Shown here in pieces: positions 34,115 through 41,588 of a stretch of 64,000 bases of DNA. The stretch is from Paracoccus sp041927875. GTDB taxonomy: Bacteria > Pseudomonadota > Alphaproteobacteria > Rhodobacterales > Rhodobacteraceae. The position numbers and the translations under genes are program-made. How positions within the stretch are numbered: the stretch's first letter is position 1; each line of letters begins with the position of its first letter. The stretch is from assembly GCF_041927875.1 (NCBI RefSeq), contig NZ_JBHFHN010000006.1. One strand, written 5' to 3'. The notes beneath the pieces were generated by a model. It saw nothing but the letters and a program-made list of their open reading frames with translations, was not told the origin of the DNA and made no database searches.

Positions 34115-35368
34115 TCAGGCGGTCAGGCGCGACCCGTCATGGCCGGTGATCGGCAGGTGCATCAACGTGCCTTCGGGCATGTCGCGGTCAAAGGCGACTT
34201 CGGTGAAGAACTCGGTCCGGCCCAGGCGCGGGCCCTCGGTCAGGATGGCGCGGCTTTGGCCGATCTCGGCGGTCAGATGGGCGCGCAGCGCGGCATCGCC
34301 CTTGGCGCGCAGGCGGGCGGCGCGGTCCTTGATCGCCGCGCCATCGACCCGTGGCATCCGCGCGGCGGGCGTGCCCTTGCGCGCGCTGAAGGGGAACACA
34401 TGCAGGAACGTCAGCCCGCAGTCATCGACCAGCCGCAGCGAGTTGTCGAACATCGCCTCGGTCTCGGTCGGGAAGCCGGCAATGATGTCGGCACCAAAGA
34501 CAATGCCGGGGCGCAGCTTGCGGGCATCCTCGCAAAACCGGATGGCGTCGTCGCGCAGATGTCGGCGCTTCATCCGTTTCAGAATCATGTCGTCGCCCGC
34601 CTGCAAGGACAGGTGCAGATGCGGCATCAGGCGTGGCTCGCTGGCGATGGCCAGCATCAGATTGTCGTCAGCCTCGATACTGTCGATGCTGGAAATCCGC
34701 AGGCGCGGCAGGTCGGGCACAAGCCGCAGGATGCGCATGACCAGATCGCCCAGCCGCGGAGTGCCGGGTAGATCGGCCCCCCAACTGGTCAGGTCGACGC
34801 CGGTCAGCACCACCTCGGCAAAACCGCGATCCACCAGCCGCTTGATCTGGTCAACCACCACGCCCGCCGGAACGCTGCGCGAATTGCCGCGCCCGAAGGG
34901 GATGATGCAGAAGGTGCAGCGGTGATCGCAGCCGTTTTGCACCTGAACATAGGCGCGATGGCGGCCAAAGCCGTCGATCAGATGCCCTGCCGTTTCGCGC
35001 ACCGACATGATGTCGTCGACGATCACCTTTTCGGTGTCGCCGATCAGGTCGGGGGTGAGGCTGGCCCAGGTTTCGGGGCGCATCTTTTCGGCGTTGCCGA
35101 TGACGCGCGTCACCTCGGGCATGGCGGCGAAGGTGTCGGGTTCGGTCTGCGCGGCGCAGCCGGTGACGATGATCGGCGCGCCGGGATTGTCGCGGGCCAG
35201 GCGGCGGATGTCCTGACGGGCCTTGCGGACGGCCTCGGCCGTGACGGCGCAGGTGTTGACGATGACCGCGCCTTGCAGCCCGGCGGCCTCGGCCAGTTCC
35301 TTCATCGCCTCGGATTCATAGGCGTTCAGGCGACAGCCATGAGTGGAAAAGATCGGCGGGCTGGTCAT
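34115..35368 (-). CDS. mtaB: tRNA N6-threonylcarbamoyladenosine methylthiotransferase MtaB
   Basis: The 417-residue protein is a methylthiotransferase. The N-terminal domain has HGCRLNAYES with Cys12 and VNTCAV and VTGCAAQTEP carrying the other iron-sulfur cysteines. The radical-SAM domain has CDHRCTFCIIPFGRG, and there is a short C-terminal TRAM-like end (ILTEGPRLGRTEFFTEVAF). The HGC and CDHRCTFC forms fit MtaB (ms2t6A37 of tRNA) rather than MiaB or RimO. Its ATG overlaps the dapF stop by four bases. Confidence 0.88.
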   Translation of the reverse strand: MTSPPIFSTHGCRLNAYESEAMKELAEAAGLQGAVIVNTCAVTAEAVRKARQDIRRLARDNPGAPIIVTGCAAQTEPDTFAAMPEVTRVIGNAEKMRPETWASLTPDLIGDTEKVIVDDIMSVRETAGHLIDGFGRHRAYVQVQNGCDHRCTFCIIPFGRGNSRSVPAGVVVDQIKRLVDRGFAEVVLTGVDLTSWGADLPGTPRLGDLVMRILRLVPDLPRLRISSIDSIEADDNLMLAIASEPRLMPHLHLSLQAGDDMILKRMKRRHLRDDAIRFCEDARKLRPGIVFGADIIAGFPTETEAMFDNSLRLVDDCGLTFLHVFPFSARKGTPAARMPRVDGAAIKDRAARLRAKGDAALRAHLTAEIGQSRAILTEGPRLGRTEFFTEVAFDRDMPEGTLMHLPITGHDGSRLTA

Positions 35369-36204
35369 ATCGCCGCCAGCCAGTCAGGCGATAGTCGGCC
35401 GTCAAAGACCCGCGCCACCGGGCCGGTCATCCAGACGCCATCCTCGGCCCAGTCGATGTCCAGCCGACCGCCATCCAGATCCAGCGCGACGCGCCGCCCG
35501 GTCAGCCCGCGCAGATGCGCCGCAACGGCGGTGGCGCAAGCACCCGATCCGCAGGCCAGCGTCACGCCGGTGCCACGTTCCCAGACCCGCATCCGCAGAT
35601 GGTCCGGTCCGATCACGCTGGCATATTCGACATTGGTGCGCGCCGGAAACAGCGGGTCATGTTCGACCTGCGGCCCCAGCGTGGTCAGCGCCACCGCCTC
35701 GGCATCGGGGACGAAATGCACGCAATGCGGATTGCCCATGCCGATCGCCACCGGATCGCCCGCCAGCGGCAGATGCAGCGGATCGACGGGCCGGGCCAGC
35801 GGCACCTGATCCCAGTCGATCTGCGGATGGCCCATGTTCACGCTGACCTGCCCATCCGCGCCGCGCCGCGCCGTCAGCATCCCGCGCTGCGTGACGAAGC
35901 GCACCGCATCCCGCCCCAGATCGCGCATCATCAGATCGGCCACACAGCGCGAGGCATTGCCGCAAGCCCCGGCCCGGCTGCCATCGCTGTTCCAGAAATC
36001 AAGCTGGTAATCCGCCTGATCGCTGGGCCGGATCTCGGCCAGCTGATCAAATCCGACGCCGCGGTTGCGGTCGCCCAGCGCGGCGGCCAGGGCGGGATAC
36101 ACCACCGCCACCGCGCGGTCGCGCGAATCGATGATGACAAAATCATTGCCCGCGCCATGCATCTTGATGAAGGCCAGGCCAGAGGGGGAAGCGGCGGTGT
36201 TCAT
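35365..36204 (-). CDS. dapF: Diaminopimelate epimerase
   Basis: The 279-residue product has FIKMHGAGNDFVIIDSR near the N-terminus, the two active-site cysteine motifs GACGNASRCVAD and ACGSGACATAVAA, and VEHDPLFPARTNVEYA. It interconverts LL- and meso-diaminopimelate for lysine and cell-wall synthesis. It is the first gene of dapF-mtaB, transcribed away from the tRNA gene. Confidence 0.95.
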   Translation of the reverse strand: MNTAASPSGLAFIKMHGAGNDFVIIDSRDRAVAVVYPALAAALGDRNRGVGFDQLAEIRPSDQADYQLDFWNSDGSRAGACGNASRCVADLMMRDLGRDAVRFVTQRGMLTARRGADGQVSVNMGHPQIDWDQVPLARPVDPLHLPLAGDPVAIGMGNPHCVHFVPDAEAVALTTLGPQVEHDPLFPARTNVEYASVIGPDHLRMRVWERGTGVTLACGSGACATAVAAHLRGLTGRRVALDLDGGRLDIDWAEDGVWMTGPVARVFDGRLSPDWLAAI

Positions 36205-36258
36205 GCCGGGCTTTTACAGTGCCCGAAAAGATTCCGCCAGAAGCTGCCGATTTTGGTC

Positions 36259-36287
36259 TTGACCACCCCGGCACATGACCCTAGAGA
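36259..36287 (+). promoter_or_regulatory. Sigma-70 promoter of tRNA-Lys
   Basis: TTGACC (36259-36264) and TAGAGA (36282-36287) are spaced by exactly 17 bases. The tRNA begins 16 bases after the -10 hexamer, leaving a short 5' leader. Spacing, position and the stable RNA downstream support this as the promoter. Confidence 0.65.
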
Positions 36288-36302
36288 GGCGCCCTGTGAT
36301 GT

Positions 36303-36378
36303 GGGCCCGTAGCTCAGTTGGTAGAGCAACTGACTTTTAATCAGTGGGTCACAGGTTCGAATCCTGTCGGGCTCACCA
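36303..36378 (+). tRNA. tRNA-Lys (anticodon TTT)
   Basis: This is a complete 76-base cloverleaf with encoded CCA. The acceptor stem GGGCCCG pairs with CGGGCTC (one G-T pair). The D-arm contains AGCTCAGTTGGTAGAGC, the anticodon loop CTTTTAA has TTT, and the T-arm contains GGTTCGAATCC. The 3' end borders the accessory segment of this window, and tRNA 3' ends are frequent integration targets. Confidence 0.97.
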
Positions 36379-36396
36379 CTGAAATCAATAGGTTAG

Positions 36397-36424
36397 AAGC
36401 CGCGCCATCTGCGCGGCTTTTCCT
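36397..36424 (+). terminator. Rho-independent terminator after tRNA-Lys
   Basis: A perfect 9-bp stem (AAGCCGCGC / GCGCGGCTT) with a five-base loop is followed by TTTTCC. It starts 18 bases after the tRNA CCA. Confidence 0.85.
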
Positions 36425-36426
36425 TT

Positions 36427-36444
36427 GGGACACACCGGGGACAC
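36427..36444 (+). repeat. Paired GGGACAC direct repeats next to the tRNA
   Basis: GGGACAC occurs at 36427-36433 and 36438-36444, 11 bases apart, about 50 bases after the tRNA. Similar repeats near tRNA-integrated elements act as arm-type integrase sites in some systems. That role here is inference from position and pattern only. Confidence 0.4.
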
Positions 36445-36455
36445 ACGATGATGAA

Positions 36456-36481
36456 AAGCGCCGCCCCGGAAGGCGGCGCTT
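36456..36481 (-). terminator. Terminator of the leftward element operon
   Basis: A perfect 10-bp stem (AAGCGCCGCC / GGCGGCGCTT) with a six-base loop is followed on the minus strand by TTTTCATC. It lies about 30 bases after the stop of the 247-codon gene, the last gene of the leftward operon. Confidence 0.75.
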
Positions 36482-36510
36482 GGCGCGTTCGTGCGGCCCT
36501 GATTCGGGCG

Positions 36511-37254
36511 CTAGAAGTCGAAGCCGTGAACCCGAATGTCCGCCAAAGGTGCAGGCGGAACGGCCACAGGCGGCGGCGGTTCGCCGTCGCCCCAGATCAG
36601 GCGTTCGAAATCGGCGGCGAACCCCGCAACATCATCGCGCGACGGCACCCTGAAGAACGAGGCGATAAAGGCAAAGAAGTGCTGCGGCGAAACCATGTCA
36701 GGAAAAGCGTTCCCTTGCTCTCGCGTGGCCTCGAAATACGACCCCATGTAGAGGGTCAGCGCGGCGCGCAGGTCCAGCTTGCCGTCATCGTCAAGGAAAG
36801 CCTTGAACGGGATCAGGTCGCCAGCACTATCGCGGGCATCACGGTTGTGCCGCCAAAAGACTGCCGCAATCTGGCGGCGGGCAACGGTGAACGCCTGATG
36901 CTTGCTCCTAAGTTCAGCTTCGGCGGCGGCAATAGCGGCGGCGAAGTCCGGTAGGGTCTGTTCCGCTGCAAAGATGCGACCGCCCAGATCAGTGATTGCC
37001 CTCCGCGACCGCTGCGGTGCCTTCGGGTCGCCGTTGGGTCCGTCTACCGCGTCAGAGAACCCAGCGACATACGCCGCCTTGGCCTCATCCATCGCGGCCT
37101 TGTCGGTGGCAATCGCGGCGTTCACATCATCGCGGGCGGCTTTCAGACGGCCCACATGGTCGCGCTTTTCCAGCAGCGCCGCGTGTGCTTCATGCATGGC
37201 TTTCCGCAGATCGGAAGGGACCAGAACGGCATCCTTTGAAAGCGTGTTTTTCAT
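36511..37254 (-). CDS. Element protein of unknown function with coiled coils
   Basis: The 247-residue product starts MKNTLSKDAVLVPSDLRKAM. Two long Ala/Lys/Glu-rich helical stretches (about 18-70 and 85-130) suggest coiled coils. A folded part (about 130-215) includes VFWRHNRDARDSAGDLIPF and FFAFIASFFRVPSRDD, and the end is proline-rich. I do not recognise a family. It is the last gene of the leftward operon, nine bases after the 74-codon gene, and ends at a strong terminator. Structural or regulatory roles are possible; the sequence does not decide. Confidence 0.7.
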   Translation of the reverse strand: MKNTLSKDAVLVPSDLRKAMHEAHAALLEKRDHVGRLKAARDDVNAAIATDKAAMDEAKAAYVAGFSDAVDGPNGDPKAPQRSRRAITDLGGRIFAAEQTLPDFAAAIAAAEAELRSKHQAFTVARRQIAAVFWRHNRDARDSAGDLIPFKAFLDDDGKLDLRAALTLYMGSYFEATREQGNAFPDMVSPQHFFAFIASFFRVPSRDDVAGFAADFERLIWGDGEPPPPVAVPPAPLADIRVHGFDF

Positions 37255-37263
37255 GGTCTCACC

Positions 37264-37488
37264 TCACGCAAAGCTGTCGTGGAGCATAGACGGCTGCGCT
37301 TCGCTGCCGCCCGCTGACAGCGGGTGCCGCAAGGGCATGAAGCCCTGTTGTGTGATGGCCGCCGTTTTCGCCACGCTGCCGCTTTCCAAAGCAGCGGCGA
37401 TTTCCTGCCTGACGATCATCTGGATAGCCTTAAGCAGGTAATCCATCATTTCGTCGTCATCAGCGCGCCCAGACGATCCCGCCGCCAT
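37264..37488 (-). CDS. Small element protein of unknown function
   Basis: The 74-residue product contains EMMDYLLKAIQMIVRQEIAA, an amphipathic helix, then a less ordered serine/glycine-rich end. The ATG at 37488 overlaps the preceding stop (TGATG), which decides the start over an in-frame GTG one codon earlier. It has no recognisable domain. Tight coupling on both sides shows it belongs to the same operon as its neighbours. Confidence 0.6.
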   Translation of the reverse strand: MAAGSSGRADDDEMMDYLLKAIQMIVRQEIAAALESGSVAKTAAITQQGFMPLRHPLSAGGSEAQPSMLHDSFA

Positions 37489-37682
37489 CACGCGATCCCC
37501 TCTGATGTGGACCGAAGGTTGCCGTGACGGTCGATGTAATCGGCCCTTTCGGCGGCTTGATGCGGGAATAGTTCCGCCATGGCGGTTCGCGCGCCGCCCT
37601 CCGCTGCGCGGTGAATGTGATACTTCAGCCGATCATCCGGCGCAGGTGCTTTCCCATGCGCCATCTTGAGAATTGAGATCAT
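37488..37682 (-). CDS. Small element protein of unknown function
   Basis: The 64-residue product starts MISILKMAHGKAPAPDDRLKY and contains HIHRAAEGGARTAMAELFPH and DYIDRHGNLRS. It has no recognisable family, membrane helix or signal. A longer frame exists upstream but overlaps the zinc-ribbon gene in another frame, so the ATG at 37682 is preferred. It lies four bases after the zinc-ribbon gene. Confidence 0.55.
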   Translation of the reverse strand: MISILKMAHGKAPAPDDRLKYHIHRAAEGGARTAMAELFPHQAAERADYIDRHGNLRSTSEGIA

Positions 37683-37686
37683 TCCG

Positions 37687-37899
37687 TCATCCTTTCGTGG
37701 TGCGCAGGCAAGACGGCGTGTCGCCCCCGGCCTTCGCCCTGACAATGTGGGCCGCATCCACTTCTTCAAATGTCCGCAGCCGGTGGGCGCATGACGGGCA
37801 GACGCGATAACGGATGCCCACAGAACCTTCATGGAAGGACGAGTAAACGCGGGTGTTATCCCCGCACTTCGGACAAGAAATCACATCGGCCCCCTTCAT
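37687..37899 (-). CDS. Zinc-ribbon protein, NrdR/Ogr-like N-terminal type
   Basis: The 70-residue product starts MKGADVISCPKCGDNTRVYSS. It has two CxxC pairs (ISCPKCGD and RVCPSCAHRLRTFEE) spaced about 24 residues apart. This resembles the zinc ribbon of NrdR and of phage Ogr/Delta-type activators, including the RTFE segment after the second pair. NrdR proteins continue with an ATP-cone, which is absent here, so it is either a small DNA-binding regulator or a zinc-ribbon accessory. The frame is open to 38124 and alternative starts at 37953 and 37971 cannot be excluded. It is the first gene of the leftward operon. Confidence 0.6.
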   Translation of the reverse strand: MKGADVISCPKCGDNTRVYSSFHEGSVGIRYRVCPSCAHRLRTFEEVDAAHIVRAKAGGDTPSCLRTTKG

Positions 37900-38184
37900 T
37901 GCCGCGCCAACATACGCGACACACCCCGATGCCAGCAGTGGCGGAAACCTCATTTTGCCCACATATGGCATATTCCGGCGCCGGTGCTTTACTTCCCAGA
38001 TCGGAAGGCGGCGGCAATTTGGGGCAGATATTTGCGCAACCTTGGGTTGTTTTTTGTGGCGGCGAACACGCCGATTTATTGCCGATCCCCCACCCCCTAG
38101 AACCGGCGAAATATCCCATCCCATGCCCCTTTCGGTCGGCGGGCAGTCCCATCAACCGGCAGCCGTCGCACCGGCTTGATGATC

Positions 38185-38229
38185 GCAACGCGTGATGCGA
38201 AACTGCAACTAGTGTTGCGTGAACGCAAC
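38185..38229. promoter_or_regulatory. Operator-like cluster of GCAAC sites with a perfect palindrome
   Basis: GCAAC or its complement occurs at 38185, 38205, 38214 and 38225. The last two form a perfect palindrome GTTGCGT-GA-ACGCAAC (38214-38229). It lies upstream of the leftward operon and beside the iteron array. A binding site for a dimeric repressor or for the replication protein is inferred. The sites differ from the iteron core CGTAAC by one base. Confidence 0.45.
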
Positions 38230-38288
38230 GCTCATCAGCCCCGGCGCTCTCTTTCGGCCTCTCTATAGAGGTTATGCCTGCAAAAAAA

Positions 38289-38512
38289 CGTAACAGCGTA
38301 ACGCGACCACCTATGTCATTGACCCATAAGGAAAAACAGCGTTACGAATGGCCATTTTCGGGCGTAACAGAGCGTAACACGCGTAACAAAAGGTCATGGT
38401 CGCTTACCTTTTGTTACGCGTGTTACGCTGGTGTTACGTTTTTTCAGGCACAAACGTAACGCGGTTTTCTGATATTTATCAGTTAATTATATATACTTGT
38501 TACGCTGTTACG
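38289..38512. other. Candidate replication origin: CGTAAC iteron array with AT-rich unwinding region
   Basis: The hexamer CGTAAC, in either orientation, occurs twelve times: with GTAAC/GTTAC cores at 38290, 38298, 38341, 38364, 38374, 38383, 38413, 38422, 38433, 38456, 38499 and 38507. Neighbouring sites are often 8-11 bases apart, about one helical turn. An AT-rich stretch (38469-38496) containing the dyad CTGATA-TT-TATCAG lies between the last groups. The array ends 125 bases from the stop of the primase-helicase gene. Iterons, an AT-rich segment and an adjacent replication gene are the standard parts of a replicon origin. No gene is credible across it; the rest of the 37900-38636 gap holds only the GCAAC cluster and unremarkable sequence. 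Confidence 0.65.
38371..38429. repeat. Perfect 24-bp inverted repeat inside the iteron array
   Basis: Arms at 38371-38394 and 38406-38429 are exact reverse complements, with an 11-base spacer. Each arm contains two iteron hexamers and ends in AAAAGGT / ACCTTTT at the centre. It could extrude as a cruciform, or fold as an RNA hairpin without a T-run, or position protein dimers face to face. Confidence 0.9.
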
Positions 38513-38636
38513 ATTTTTTGCATGGTTTCTTACACGCGCGACCTGTCTAGAGACGCGATAGCCGCCGCTGCCCTGCCCATGAAAAAGCGCGGGCGGCGGC
38601 TTAACCGCGCCCGCGCGAAGGCACTTTCTCCTTGGG

Positions 38637-41588
38637 TCAATCCAGATCAAACAGCCTGTCACCGACAGGATAAAGGCGGAATGTCCCGCGTTCCGATGGC
38701 ACACGCACCACCGCCGCCGCAGCGCCATCAAGTCCGACCAGCAAGCCATCTGCCACCATGCCCTGAACGCTTGTCTTGAAGTTCAGCCCATCAGGCAATT
38801 CCCGGAGGGATGACGTGAGCAAGAAATATTCATAGCGCCGCCCGGATGGGCTGCCGCCGGGTTGCTGCCGCCGGAAGCCGCTGCGGCTTTGGACCGGCAC
38901 AAGCGGCGCTATGTCGAAATCCTGAAAGCGGCTTGCCCCATACTGGTCAATGAACGACCTGACCCGGCTCGCCGCCTGATAGGCTTCGGCTGATCCCGCC
39001 CCGCCCCGCGCCCTGATCCATGCCTCAAAGCAGATCAGCGTTGCGCGGTCTATCTCGGGCCGGGTGAAAGGCAGGATACCATAATTGGCAGCTACCGCCC
39101 CCGCTGTGGCGGCAATGGCAAAGCGATGTGCAACCCGACCCACAGCCGACGAAGCCCCTTCCTTTGCCATCATGCCACGAAGGCGGCGGATATTCTCATG
39201 CGCCTTGGCTGTAACGCCCGCCCTGTCTGATACCAACCTTTCAAGGTAAGCCCGTGCGGGTGCCCCGTAACACCGCGCCGTCGCGTCCTTGAACCTTTCG
39301 GACAGCGCAACGGCAGAAGCAAACCCGTTCAGCGCCTCATAAATCCCCATGCCCATATCGGCATCAGCGGGGATTTCCACGAACCGGGCTTCCTGCCCGT
39401 CCTTGAGCGCAAAAACACCCCGACCTTCGGCCAGCTTTTCCGCCATCCCGATTTCGCCGCTGGACAGGGCATTGATGCGCCATTCCGCCGGGGCGCGGGC
39501 GGTCCCGGCCTTGTCCATGCGCGCCTTTCCAGCCTCTTGCGACAGCATGTAGATTGCCCGTTGCGCGGCACCTGCGTCAGCCTGCCCTAGTTCATCAAGG
39601 CAGATCAGCGCATCGGAATGGGCCAAGGCCTTGCTTTCCAGCGCATTATCCGTTGCGCGCCATGTGTCCCTGAAACCGTGCAGGCCACCCCCGCCCCAGA
39701 AGGAACCTGCAACCGCCAGCATCGTGCTTTTTCCGATGGATGACGGCCCGCTGAAATGGAACACGCCGCCTTCGCCGTCGATCAGCCGCAGCAACGGCCC
39801 CGCACACGCGACCAACAGGGCGAACACAAGACGGCTGTTTCCCCGGCAAGGCCCGGCCACCTGTTCCTTCCATTCCGCAAGCGTTCCCTGCACCTGATAG
39901 GGGCTGCGCGCGCCGTCTGCCGCCGGATTGTGATAGGCCACCGAAGGGGCGGCAGGATCATCCCGAAAGCTGGCATCAGGCAGCACGAAAGCCCCCGTTG
40001 CGTCGTGCCACCCGATCCTGTCGGCGCTGATGACCTGCCGTTCCGGGCGGGCTTCCATCAGGTAATCAAGCAACCTGTCGCGCAGACGCGCCCCGGCGGG
40101 AAGGGTTGCCCCAAGGGATGACAGCACCCGGAACACCCCGGCCCGCGCACCTTCGGCAATATCCGCCGCCGTCAGGATCGCTCGGTTCCGCTGGCCGGTC
40201 GGGCTGACCACGCAGACCATGCGGCCCCATCCCGTGCCGTCGCCGTCTTGGGTGATGGCCTCAACATGAATGGGCGTGGACAGGCGCACCGTGTCCTGCA
40301 CCGCTTCCCCGGCCTTGTTGGTCCGTTCCGCCGTGTAGAACACCCCCTTATCGTTCACATGGAACGGCCAGCCTTCGCCATTCAGCAACCGGGGCGGCGG
40401 TTCTGCCCCAAAGGGCTGCGCGGCCAGCAGCACCCGCCGCACGGCCTCAATGCCTGCCGCGCGGTGCAGATCGTTGAAATCCTGCCCGTGATCTGGCGGC
40501 ATCACGACCGAGACGGCATAGCCCGCGCGCACCAGCGCCGCCGCCCGTGCCTCTGCCGCATCCCGGCCCGCCTTGTCATGGTCGGCGGCGATGATGACGC
40601 GCGGAACGCGATCAGGAACGGATTGCGCCCCGCCGCCCATGCAGCCGGACCTTAGGGCGGCGGCGTCCTGCCTCTGGCCGGTGTGTTCGTCTTTCCGGCC
40701 CCGGCCCCCATCTGCGCCCGCGCCGGGTTCAGCCCTTTCCCGCCCGTGATTTGCCGCGCCGCTGGCCGGGGCGGCATCTGGCCGCGCCGGGGGTGGCAGC
40801 ACAACCGCCTTGATGCCGTTGGCACTTAGCGCCGCCCAGACCGGGCCAACCCCCGCAGCGGCCAACGACAGGCCGGTTTCGATCCCCTCGCACAGGATCA
40901 GCGGCCCGCCCGGATCGTCGCCAGCCGACAGCCGCACGGCACCGCCGGACACGGGGCCAAGCATCATCTTGGCATCCGTCCCGTCCGCCGTCAGCTTGCC
41001 GCCGTCCGGTGCCAGATAGGTGCGATGCACGGCGCGCGGTTCTGTGTCCGGCCAGACAGTGACCCCGCCAATCATGGCCGGGATTTTCTGTTTCAACGCG
41101 CTGTGCCAGCAGTCGGGCGCGCAGCGGATATAGGCTTGCCCCGCCCCCGATAAATCGCGGCCCGCCAGATAGGTTTCGGCCAGCGTCCCGACGACAGGCC
41201 GCGCCCCGCGCCAGATTTCCCCCGCCTTATCGGCAGCCCCTTGTTCGCGGTCCTGCCGTTCTTTGGCCTGTTTCTGGCGGCGGGCATCCTGTTCCGCGCG
41301 GCTGATCCCAGTGATTTCCGCGCCGGGACATTCGCGGCGCAGCCAGTCAACCGCCGCCGCCCCGGTCAGCCCGGTTTCGCGCCGGATCAGGTCATAGATG
41401 CCGCCCGTGTCGCCCGTCCGGTGATCGGTGAACACCGCCTTTTCGATGTGGACGGACAAGGCAGCAGTCAACCGCCATTGGCGGTCTGTTGTCGTTTTGC
41501 GTGGCCCGCCTGTCGCAGCCCCACGCCGGGTCGTGCCGGGCCTCGCATTTTTGTGAATAATTGACAGATAGACGCTTTGTTTCGTCAA
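38637..41588 (-). CDS. Toprim primase / DUF927 helicase replication protein
   Basis: The 983-residue protein contains, in order: a primase-associated N-terminal part (about 20-90, with FTDHRTGDTGGIYDLIRRETGL); a Toprim domain with the glutamate in LILCEGIETGLSLA (about 235) and the aspartates in VIIAADHDKAGRD (about 330); and a DUF927-type superfamily 3 helicase with Walker A SGPSSIGKSTML (about 620) and Walker B ALICLDELGQ (about 665). About 60 low-complexity residues (Ala, Gly, Arg, Asp) interrupt the Toprim fold between its two motifs. The only available start is TTG at 41588, with an in-frame stop shortly upstream, so the 5' end may be truncated. No zinc-finger cysteines precede the Toprim domain. 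It would prime and unwind DNA at the neighbouring iterons. Confidence 0.85.
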   Translation of the reverse strand: MTKQSVYLSIIHKNARPGTTRRGAATGGPRKTTTDRQWRLTAALSVHIEKAVFTDHRTGDTGGIYDLIRRETGLTGAAAVDWLRRECPGAEITGISRAEQDARRQKQAKERQDREQGAADKAGEIWRGARPVVGTLAETYLAGRDLSGAGQAYIRCAPDCWHSALKQKIPAMIGGVTVWPDTEPRAVHRTYLAPDGGKLTADGTDAKMMLGPVSGGAVRLSAGDDPGGPLILCEGIETGLSLAAAGVGPVWAALSANGIKAVVLPPPARPDAAPASGAANHGRERAEPGAGADGGRGRKDEHTGQRQDAAALRSGCMGGGAQSVPDRVPRVIIAADHDKAGRDAAEARAAALVRAGYAVSVVMPPDHGQDFNDLHRAAGIEAVRRVLLAAQPFGAEPPPRLLNGEGWPFHVNDKGVFYTAERTNKAGEAVQDTVRLSTPIHVEAITQDGDGTGWGRMVCVVSPTGQRNRAILTAADIAEGARAGVFRVLSSLGATLPAGARLRDRLLDYLMEARPERQVISADRIGWHDATGAFVLPDASFRDDPAAPSVAYHNPAADGARSPYQVQGTLAEWKEQVAGPCRGNSRLVFALLVACAGPLLRLIDGEGGVFHFSGPSSIGKSTMLAVAGSFWGGGGLHGFRDTWRATDNALESKALAHSDALICLDELGQADAGAAQRAIYMLSQEAGKARMDKAGTARAPAEWRINALSSGEIGMAEKLAEGRGVFALKDGQEARFVEIPADADMGMGIYEALNGFASAVALSERFKDATARCYGAPARAYLERLVSDRAGVTAKAHENIRRLRGMMAKEGASSAVGRVAHRFAIAATAGAVAANYGILPFTRPEIDRATLICFEAWIRARGGAGSAEAYQAASRVRSFIDQYGASRFQDFDIAPLVPVQSRSGFRRQQPGGSPSGRRYEYFLLTSSLRELPDGLNFKTSVQGMVADGLLVGLDGAAAAVVRVPSERGTFRLYPVGDRLFDLD

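Noticed and set aside
38274..38459. 61-codon plus-strand frame across the iteron array
   Set aside because: Most of it is iteron DNA translated; no family and a poorly spaced ribosome binding site.
38289..38512. CRISPR array
   Set aside because: The repeated unit is only six bases, in both orientations and with irregular 8-40 base spacing, which fits iterons and not CRISPR repeats.
38396..38779. 127-codon plus-strand frame overlapping the origin and the primase end
   Set aside because: It covers the AT-rich origin part and then runs antisense into the primase gene.
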